Shown here in pieces: positions 58,164 through 64,000 of a stretch of DNA of 64,000 nt. The translations under genes were made by a program, and so were the position numbers. The notes under the pieces are model-generated. The model was given only the letters and a program-made list of their open reading frames with translations, was not told the DNA's origin and searched no databases. Positions within the stretch are counted from its first letter, which is position 1. Every line of letters starts with the position of its first letter. The DNA is taken from the NCBI GenBank assembly GCA_949297445.1, contig CASFSS010000018.1:62001-126000 (forward strand), given 5' to 3'. Origin of the DNA: an uncultured bacterium. GTDB lineage: Bacteria > Bacillota_I > Bacilli_A > RFN20 > CAG-826.

Positions 58164-59522
58164 TTAGTTTAAAAACAACGAATCGATATCGATAGTAGTT
58201 GAGCCTAAATTGTTAAAAATAGAAGATATATTTTTTTCAATAATATAAGTTTTATTGCTTTCAATTATCGTATAGGTTATTTTTGCCTCAACAGCCATTA
58301 TTGCAAAAGTTGAGTAAGTTTGGATATTCAAATTATCTAGATAGTTGAACGTGAATGGTGTAGCATCTTCTAAACAAAACGCATCTTTGAGCGTTTCTAA
58401 AAAAATCTTAGCCTCGTTAGTTTCTTGATAATTAGATTTTAAAGAATATTGATTGATTAATAGATAATCGTCTTCTAAAAATTTCTCATATTGTTCATCG
58501 CTAATATTTATAATATCTAACATTGATTTTTCATTATCGCTCCAATTACCAACTGATGATTGACCAGTCCATTCAGAGGTTGAATCGGTTCTATAATATG
58601 TCCAATATTTAGAATTTGTCTCGTCGTTTAAAAAGAGTTTTTCGTAACTGCTACTTTTATAATAAGCAGCGTCTTTAGTAACTTTTAAATTAGAACTCGA
58701 ATTGAGCGAAGAAATTAGTGTGTCACTAACCACAGAACCATGGTTGTCACGTTTTGTGCTATATTTATCGGTTGTGACATTCGTGGAAACTGAATAATTT
58801 AAAGATATAAAATGATTGTCAATGAAATTAGCGAGGTTAAAATTGGATGTCGGTATATCGCCACTTTGGATGTAATTGTTTAACGCTTCGATTGAGGTGG
58901 TATTTACATCATAAATTTCATAGGTAAATAAGCGCGATGCTTCGTTCCAAAGGGAATAAGCTAAACGATTATTTTGATTCATGCCTAATGAAACTTTTGT
59001 TATCACAGATTCTCCAATAATGCCTTGACCAAATGGGATGGTTGAAGAGTCTTCAACCAAGTAGTCGAGTTCATTTGTTTCTTGATTATAAATAAAGAAC
59101 GATAGATCAATATTTGACAAGTCTTCAAAAACTGGACTTTCCTCCGATGATGTCATACGAACATTTAAAGAAGTTGCATCGGCAACATCGTTCATCGTAA
59201 AACTATGCCATAAATTGTCGCTTAAAAGCACTTGCCCGCTGGTAAAAACAAATGTTCCTGTTGTAATCGAAGTAGCTTGGTAATTTGCATTTTGATAAAC
59301 GATAGTAATGTTACTAGAAATAGTAAAATTAGTTGAAGCACCATCAAGATATGCTTCAATTAGACCACGTAATTCTTCTTCTAACAAAGTTACATCTTCG
59401 CTAGTTGAGGTAGAACTAGAAGATGTATCGGTAGAAGGCGGTAAAGAAACTGTTGCACGTTGTTCGGTGCATGAAGCAAGTAAGACGACTGTTAATATTG
59501 GAAAAATGCTAATTTTGTTCAT
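58164..59522 (-). CDS. Lipoprotein of unknown function with Ser/Thr-rich linker
   Basis: A lipoprotein signal (Cys18 in LLASC) is followed by a Ser/Thr-rich linker to about residue 45 and a 400-residue extracellular domain full of Asn, Ser and Thr, with beta-type patterning. I recognise no family. ATG 59522; upstream GAGAAGAA is a weak SD. It stands between convergent patatins and dus. Confidence 0.75.
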   Translation of the reverse strand: MNKISIFPILTVVLLASCTEQRATVSLPPSTDTSSSSTSTSEDVTLLEEELRGLIEAYLDGASTNFTISSNITIVYQNANYQATSITTGTFVFTSGQVLLSDNLWHSFTMNDVADATSLNVRMTSSEESPVFEDLSNIDLSFFIYNQETNELDYLVEDSSTIPFGQGIIGESVITKVSLGMNQNNRLAYSLWNEASRLFTYEIYDVNTTSIEALNNYIQSGDIPTSNFNLANFIDNHFISLNYSVSTNVTTDKYSTKRDNHGSVVSDTLISSLNSSSNLKVTKDAAYYKSSSYEKLFLNDETNSKYWTYYRTDSTSEWTGQSSVGNWSDNEKSMLDIINISDEQYEKFLEDDYLLINQYSLKSNYQETNEAKIFLETLKDAFCLEDATPFTFNYLDNLNIQTYSTFAIMAVEAKITYTIIESNKTYIIEKNISSIFNNLGSTTIDIDSLFLN

Positions 59523-59544
59523 TTCTTCTCGCTTAAATTATACA

Positions 59545-60543
59545 CTAAATCAAAGATTTGTCTTGCGACAATATGTCTCCTTTTATAGTTTCAACAATTG
59601 TGTAAATGTCTTCTTCACAATTAATTGATGTGGAAAGAAGATTTCGATAATAACGATTTCTAGGAAATTTCATTAAAAATTTAGGAGCAATCCCTCTTAG
59701 ACATTTAATTGCCCTAACCTCGCCTTTTTCTTTAATGAGCAAATGGGTATATTGCAATAAATAGTCTAATTGCTCCATAAAAGTAGGTTCGTCTATTAGT
59801 TCACCATCATTAAAATATTTTTCAATTTTCTTAATTAAGAAAGGATTGCCAACGCCGCCGCGAGCCACCATTATCGCATCGCACTTTGTAATTTCTTTTG
59901 CACGAATAGCGTCCTCTAGAGTAAATATATCACCACTAATAATTAAAGGGACATGCATCTTATCACGAAGGTTCGTTGCCATCTCATAATGTGCTTTACC
60001 AGAATAAAGTTCCGCTGCTGTTCTTAAGTGTAAGGCAATAGCCTTAACACCACTTTTTTCTAACGTAGCTATAGTATCTAAAAAATTAATTGAATCTTTG
60101 TCTATACCTAAACGAATCTTTGCTGTAACAGGTTTAGAAGATGCTTTAGTAATAGCAGACATTAAATCCCCTAATTTGTCTAAATCTTTTAGCAAAGCAC
60201 TACCAGCCCCGCTCTTTGTCACTTTCGGAACAGGGCAAGCTAAATTAATATCCAAAATGTCATAGTTGAGATTGGAATTTTCTAAAATACTTATCGCTTT
60301 AACTAATGTCTCTTTTGACGAACCAAATAATTGGACGGCAATCGGATGATCGCTTTCGTCTATTTTTAGTAATTCCCAAGTATTGGGATTTCCATATATC
60401 AGCCCACAATCACTAATCATTTCTGTGTAAGTTAATGCAACACCAAATGGCCGCATAAAAGTTCGATAAGCTTCGCTGGTAATCCCGGCCATCGGAGCTA
60501 GCACAGAGGTCGAATTAATTTTTAAATCACCGATATAAAACAT
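59545..60543 (-). CDS. dus: tRNA-dihydrouridine synthase
   Basis: Reduces uridines in the D-loop of tRNA with FMN. The 332-residue form starts MFYIGDLKINSTSVLAPMAGIT, the common Dus beginning. It has DINLACPVPKVTKSGAGSALL with the catalytic Cys, KIRLGIDKDS, LHLRTAAELYSGKAHYE and IMVARGGVGNPFLI. I take ATG 60543; ATG 60573, overlapping the ftsH stop in TAATG, would add ten residues through the terminator hairpin. Both are possible. Confidence 0.92.
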   Translation of the reverse strand: MFYIGDLKINSTSVLAPMAGITSEAYRTFMRPFGVALTYTEMISDCGLIYGNPNTWELLKIDESDHPIAVQLFGSSKETLVKAISILENSNLNYDILDINLACPVPKVTKSGAGSALLKDLDKLGDLMSAITKASSKPVTAKIRLGIDKDSINFLDTIATLEKSGVKAIALHLRTAAELYSGKAHYEMATNLRDKMHVPLIISGDIFTLEDAIRAKEITKCDAIMVARGGVGNPFLIKKIEKYFNDGELIDEPTFMEQLDYLLQYTHLLIKEKGEVRAIKCLRGIAPKFLMKFPRNRYYRNLLSTSINCEEDIYTIVETIKGDILSQDKSLI

Positions 60544-60568
60544 AAAAGAAAGGGAGGCTAACCTCCCT
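60542..60568 (-). terminator. Hairpin at the ftsH-dus junction
   Basis: AGGGAGG-TTAG-CCTCCCT is a seven-pair stem followed by TTCTTTT on the minus strand. The T-run leads directly into ATG 60543 of dus, and GGGAGG in the stem is also SD-like. It may terminate part of the ftsH transcripts or control dus. Confidence 0.7.
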
Positions 60569-60572
60569 AACA

Positions 60573-62732
60573 TTATTCATCTTTTTTCTTAGCAGGAGAA
60601 GTTTTTTTGCTTGCGCGCTTAACTTTTGGCTTTGTTTCGTTTTCGCTACCATTAGCTAAATCTTCCGCAATTTGTTCTTCGACTTTCTTAACTTCTTCTT
60701 GAGCCTCAGCAATAGGCGCTTCCACTACTTTGCTAGGTAAATTTCCATGCGTCAATAAATAATCAATTTCGTCGGCTGTAATAGTTTCGTTTTCTAGCAA
60801 AGTTTCAGCGATTAAAGTAACTTCCTTCTTATATTTAGTAATAATTTCAATCGCTTTAGTGTGTGCTTCATCAATTATTTTGCGAACTTCCTTATCAATT
60901 TCGTACGCAACTTGTGTTGAAAAATTACGCTGGGTTGAGGTATAGTCACGACCCAAGAAAACGGAACCAGAATCTTTTTCATACTGAATTGGTCCTAAAG
61001 TTGACATACCATATTCTGTAACCATTAATCGCGCGATACGAGTGGCTACCTCGATATCATTTTGTGCGCCTGTGGATACATCTTTAAAGAAGACTTCTTC
61101 ACTAGAGCGGCCACCTAAATAGCCAACAATGCGAGCTTCTAATTCGGGCTGCGATAATAAGAAGCGATCTTCTTCGGGTGTCATTAATACATGACCGCCT
61201 GTTCTACCGCGAGGAATTATTGTAATTTTTTGAACCTTATCGGAATTCTTTAGTTTCAATCCAATAATGGCGTGTCCAGCTTCGTGATAAGCAACACGTT
61301 TGCGTTCGCTATCGCTTAGTCCGCGCGAAGATTTAGCGGGACCAGCAATACGCCTGTCGATTGCTTCGTCGATATCTTTCATATCAATTCGGTCTTTATT
61401 TTCCCGAACAGCTAAAATAGCCGCCTCATTTAAGATATTTTCAATATCTGCGCCGGAAAAACCAACTGTTCGTCTAGATAAGGACTCAAAATTGACCTCG
61501 GGATCGATTGTTTTGCCGCGCGCATGAACCTTGAAGATTGCTTCGCGTCCTTTTCTATCAGGCAAATTGACGGTGATTGTTCTATCAAAACGGCCAGCAC
61601 GAAGCAAGGCAGGGTCTAAAACATCCTCACGGTTTGTTGCTGCAATAACAATGATTCCAGAATTATCCGAAAAACCGTCCATTTCAACTAAAAGCTGATT
61701 TAATGTTTGTTCTCTTTCGTCGTTGCCACCGCCTAAGCCGGCACCTCTTTGACGACCAACTGCATCGATTTCATCAATGAAGATTAAGCAGGGGGCATTT
61801 TGTTTTGCCTTCCTGAACATGTCACGAACACGGCCAGCACCAACACCGACAAACATTTCAACGAAATCTGAACCAGAAATTGAATAAAAAGGTACGCCAG
61901 CTTCGCCGGCAACAGCTTTGGCCAATAATGTTTTACCACAGCCTGGCGGGCCAATTAATAAGATACCTTTCGGCAACTTTGCGCCAAATTTAGAAAATTT
62001 CTTTGGCTCTTTTAAATATTGCACCACTTCGACCATCTCGGCTTTTTCTTCATCACAACCAGCCACATCGGCAAATTTTACTTTTGATGTGTCAACGCGT
62101 CTTGCTCGCGAACGATTAAAATCAAGAGCTTTATTGTTTGAAGAATTAACCGATCTAGACAAGCCAGAGAAGAGGATTATCATTAGTAAAACGCCAACAC
62201 CAACAATAATAATTGTTGGACCCCAAGTGGACCAAAAATCTGCTTGGTATAAATCGTTAATTACAAGATAAGATCCTGAAGTGGTTTGGAATAAGGTTTG
62301 ATACTCATTAATCTCGTTTAAAAACAATGTGTGGTATGAATAGTGATAAATAATCGTATCGCTTCCACTCGTTATCGTATAGGTATAGCCGTCACTAGCC
62401 TCTGTAACAACGAAGTCATTGTTGTATACTTCGTTATCTAAAACAACACTGAAGGAGCGTTCATTATTAGGATTGTTGGTAGCGTCTGGCAAATATGTAC
62501 CGGTAATAGTGGTTGCTTTTTCGTTTTGACTGACTGTTGCATTTTTTATGACATAGGTGCTTAAACATTCATCTAAGCGTGAGTATGCCCAACTATCGCT
62601 GTTATTACTATTGAGCATAACAATCAATGTAATGAGCCCAGCAATGGCTAAACCAACCAATAAATATGGCAAAATGTAACTAAATATGCTTCGACGAGGA
62701 GCGTTATTTGGCTGTTGATTATCGTTTGGCAT
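60573..62732 (-). CDS. ftsH: ATP-dependent zinc metalloprotease FtsH
   Basis: A membrane-anchored AAA+ protease for quality control. The 719 residues have two helices (about 17-40 and 170-192) around an extracytoplasmic domain, Walker A GPPGCGKT (261-268), Walker [10 protein letters not shown], and the HEAGH zinc motif (483-487). The tail is rich in Glu, Lys and Ala. SD AAGGAG. Next to tilS as in most Firmicutes, but hpt is absent between them. Confidence 0.97.
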   Translation of the reverse strand: MPNDNQQPNNAPRRSIFSYILPYLLVGLAIAGLITLIVMLNSNNSDSWAYSRLDECLSTYVIKNATVSQNEKATTITGTYLPDATNNPNNERSFSVVLDNEVYNNDFVVTEASDGYTYTITSGSDTIIYHYSYHTLFLNEINEYQTLFQTTSGSYLVINDLYQADFWSTWGPTIIIVGVGVLLMIILFSGLSRSVNSSNNKALDFNRSRARRVDTSKVKFADVAGCDEEKAEMVEVVQYLKEPKKFSKFGAKLPKGILLIGPPGCGKTLLAKAVAGEAGVPFYSISGSDFVEMFVGVGAGRVRDMFRKAKQNAPCLIFIDEIDAVGRQRGAGLGGGNDEREQTLNQLLVEMDGFSDNSGIIVIAATNREDVLDPALLRAGRFDRTITVNLPDRKGREAIFKVHARGKTIDPEVNFESLSRRTVGFSGADIENILNEAAILAVRENKDRIDMKDIDEAIDRRIAGPAKSSRGLSDSERKRVAYHEAGHAIIGLKLKNSDKVQKITIIPRGRTGGHVLMTPEEDRFLLSQPELEARIVGYLGGRSSEEVFFKDVSTGAQNDIEVATRIARLMVTEYGMSTLGPIQYEKDSGSVFLGRDYTSTQRNFSTQVAYEIDKEVRKIIDEAHTKAIEIITKYKKEVTLIAETLLENETITADEIDYLLTHGNLPSKVVEAPIAEAQEEVKKVEEQIAEDLANGSENETKPKVKRASKKTSPAKKKDE

Positions 62733-62805
62733 AGTGTTTCTCCTTTATATTTTGTTGAAGTACTTTATTTAACAAGCATGCGCCTAAATATACGCATTAA
62801 TAAAT

Positions 62806-62835
62806 AATATAAGATTAATTTTGTTGTTGTCGCAA
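62806..62835 (-). promoter_or_regulatory. Possible ftsH promoter
   Basis: TTGCGA - 18 nt - TATATT on the minus strand in the 137-nt spacer between tilS and ftsH. A weak ATGCG/CGCAT hairpin lies near 62778-62796 in the leader. Moderate support only. Confidence 0.4.
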
Positions 62836-62869
62836 GTTAATTGCCCTCATATTTGACAAAAATTTATAA

Positions 62870-64000
62870 TCACGTAATTTTTATAACAAACTTTGATGTG
62901 TGACCATCATCTTTAGCGTAATTTTTTCGATAGCGCGGTATATAAATAATCGAACCGTTTTTATCGACAACCACCGGCCACATTCTGCGAAGTCTTAGAG
63001 GCATTTTCCAATCAATAAATAAGCGCGTCAAATGACAACGGTTATCACCAATAAAATATTCGTCATCTTGTTTCGGACTTCTTATTGTAATTGGATAAGA
63101 TGTCTTTTTAATATTTCGGTCGAGCGCTCCATCGGTAAAATCAATTTCAAATTCCGGACATTGAAACTTTGTCGGCGCATCAAAAGTATAGGAGTATGGT
63201 TTAATTTCTTTATAACGCGATAAAACCAAAACATCATATTCTTTGACTATTGATATTCCCTTCCCTAAATCCATTGCTATATTAGGCTTATTAGATAAAC
63301 ACATTTTTCTAATTTCCTCGATGCGTCCACTAGAAATATCAATATGTTCACCGCTTGTTTCAACAAACTGATTGATCGTTTCTTGAAATTCTTCTTTTGT
63401 AAGAGCAATAATCTCTCGAATATCTAGTTCATTATCAATTTGTACTTTATCCTTTAATTCGTCGAGAAATTTTTTGTGACGAACATTATTTTCAAAAATT
63501 TCTTCAAGATGAGCCTCTCTTTCATTTGGCGACAATTTAGCAATTACGTCGCGTCGAATTTGGTTGCGCAAATAATTCGTTTCGAAATTAGACATATCCA
63601 TCGAAAAAGGAACACAGTTTTCTAAATTATATTCAAGCAAATCTTCCTTCGTATAATTTAATAAAGGACGAATTACAGTCATTCCGCGCAATTTCGATAC
63701 ACCATTCAAACCATACTGTTTTACAAGGGATTTGCGGTTTTTTTGAATAAGATACGTTTCAATTAAGTCATCTTGATGGTGCGCCACAACTATGCCAGCT
63801 GCATCATATTTGTTATACATTCTTTCAAAAAAATCATAGCGAATTTCTCTTGCCCATTCTTGAAAATTTCCTTCGACAACCATGCCTTCAGTGTCGAGAT
63901 ATTCAAATGTTATATTTCGTTGCGCACAATATTCTTTAAGGGCCTCTGCTTCAGAATTCGAGACATCTCTTTTATGGTAATTAACATGACAAACGATGAC
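62870..64000 (-). CDS. tilS: tRNA(Ile)-lysidine synthase TilS (N terminus beyond window)
   Basis: TilS converts C34 of tRNA-Ile(CAU) to lysidine. The open frame continues past the ATG at 63883 to the right edge (VIVCHVNYHKRD...), so the real start and the PP-loop SGGxDS are outside. Visible landmarks are CHVNYHKR, YLDTEGMVVEGNFQEWAREIRYDFFERMYNKY, VAHHQDDLIETYL, MTVIRPLLNYTKEDLLEYN and the C-terminal TilS domain (RLFIDWKMPLRLRRMWPVV). About 377 codons are seen. It precedes ftsH on the same strand. Confidence 0.95.
   Translation of the reverse strand, partial: VIVCHVNYHKRDVSNSEAEALKEYCAQRNITFEYLDTEGMVVEGNFQEWAREIRYDFFERMYNKYDAAGIVVAHHQDDLIETYLIQKNRKSLVKQYGLNGVSKLRGMTVIRPLLNYTKEDLLEYNLENCVPFSMDMSNFETNYLRNQIRRDVIAKLSPNEREAHLEEIFENNVRHKKFLDELKDKVQIDNELDIREIIALTKEEFQETINQFVETSGEHIDISSGRIEEIRKMCLSNKPNIAMDLGKGISIVKEYDVLVLSRYKEIKPYSYTFDAPTKFQCPEFEIDFTDGALDRNIKKTSYPITIRSPKQDDEYFIGDNRCHLTRLFIDWKMPLRLRRMWPVVVDKNGSIIYIPRYRKNYAKDDGHTSKFVIKIT

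Noticed and set aside
1-64000. Mycoplasma-type code (TGA as Trp)
   Set aside because: TGA closes several genes with clear family ends (nrdD, the glycosyltransferase at 10344, the flippase), and Trp is encoded by TGG throughout.
1-64000. Mobile elements, CRISPR arrays, restriction or toxin-antitoxin systems
   Set aside because: No transposase, integrase, regular spaced repeats or such gene pairs were recognised; the region reads as core chromosome.

Overview
The window looks like a 64 kb piece of core chromosome from a low-GC, Gram-positive-type bacterium of the Bacilli/Mollicutes neighbourhood. The evidence is AT-rich DNA, Shine-Dalgarno (SD) sites of the AGGAGG type, and Firmicutes-style neighbourhoods: tilS-ftsH, rpsF-ssb-rpsR, gdpP-rplI-dnaB-walJ and an opp operon. 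It also has lipoproteins, an Ntdp-type phosphatase, a ThiT-type vitamin transporter and BspA-like repeats. TGA is used as a stop codon (for example nrdD and the glycosyltransferase ending at 10344), so this is not a code-4 mycoplasma. An uncultured, gut-type, probably anaerobic relative of the Erysipelotrichia/RF39 groups would fit, but that is inference. There is no phage, insertion sequence, CRISPR array, tRNA or rRNA gene that I can support.

Layout. 1-2099: a truncated hydantoinase-like gene, a small membrane protein and asnS. 2173-4706: a t6A operon, tsaE / tsaB-rimI fusion / tsaD. 4739-9185: a ferredoxin-NADP reductase-like flavoprotein, Ntdp phosphatase, a DUF3137-like membrane protein, a thiamine transporter under a TPP riboswitch, and ung. 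9244-18065: glycosyltransferases, TldD/TldE, thioredoxin reductase and a polysaccharide flippase. 18086-27576: oppABCDF with a BspA-like leucine-rich surface protein at its end. 27718-31346: membrane, TupA-like, lipoprotein and O-antigen-ligase-like genes. 31429-36581: a P-loop kinase, the anaerobic ribonucleotide reductase set (nrdG, nrdD with a fused glutaredoxin domain, and a dedicated trxB) and tmRNA. 36613-46241: acyl-ACP thioesterase, an RsbW-like ATPase, membrane proteins, a MacB/FtsX-type ABC exporter, UDP-sugar dehydrogenase and an ATP-grasp enzyme. 46516-55234: a HAD phosphatase, walJ, dnaB, rplI, gdpP, rpsR-ssb-rpsF and lysS. 55359-64000: a zinc-ribbon membrane protein with two patatins, a lipoprotein, dus, ftsH and truncated tilS.

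Organisation. Most genes lie on the minus strand, interrupted by eight short plus-strand islands. Each island starts from a divergent spacer of about 30-125 nt and ends in a convergent junction where genes overlap or sit within 20 nt. Many of the genes flanking the divergent spacers have no SD; instead a good -10 box lies 6-9 nt before the start codon, which predicts leaderless transcripts. Genes of long operons have normal SD sites or stop/start overlaps.

How the genes work together. Surface glycan building (three glycosyltransferases, flippase, TupA-like protein, ligase, UDP-sugar dehydrogenase) is spread over several loci. Peptide uptake (Opp) is coupled to a repeat-rich surface protein. 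Thiol redox has two TrxB paralogues and an FNR-like relative, one TrxB being translationally coupled to a ribonucleotide reductase that carries its own glutaredoxin-like domain. The most notable observations are that NrdD-Grx/TrxB arrangement and the recurring leaderless promoter architecture.
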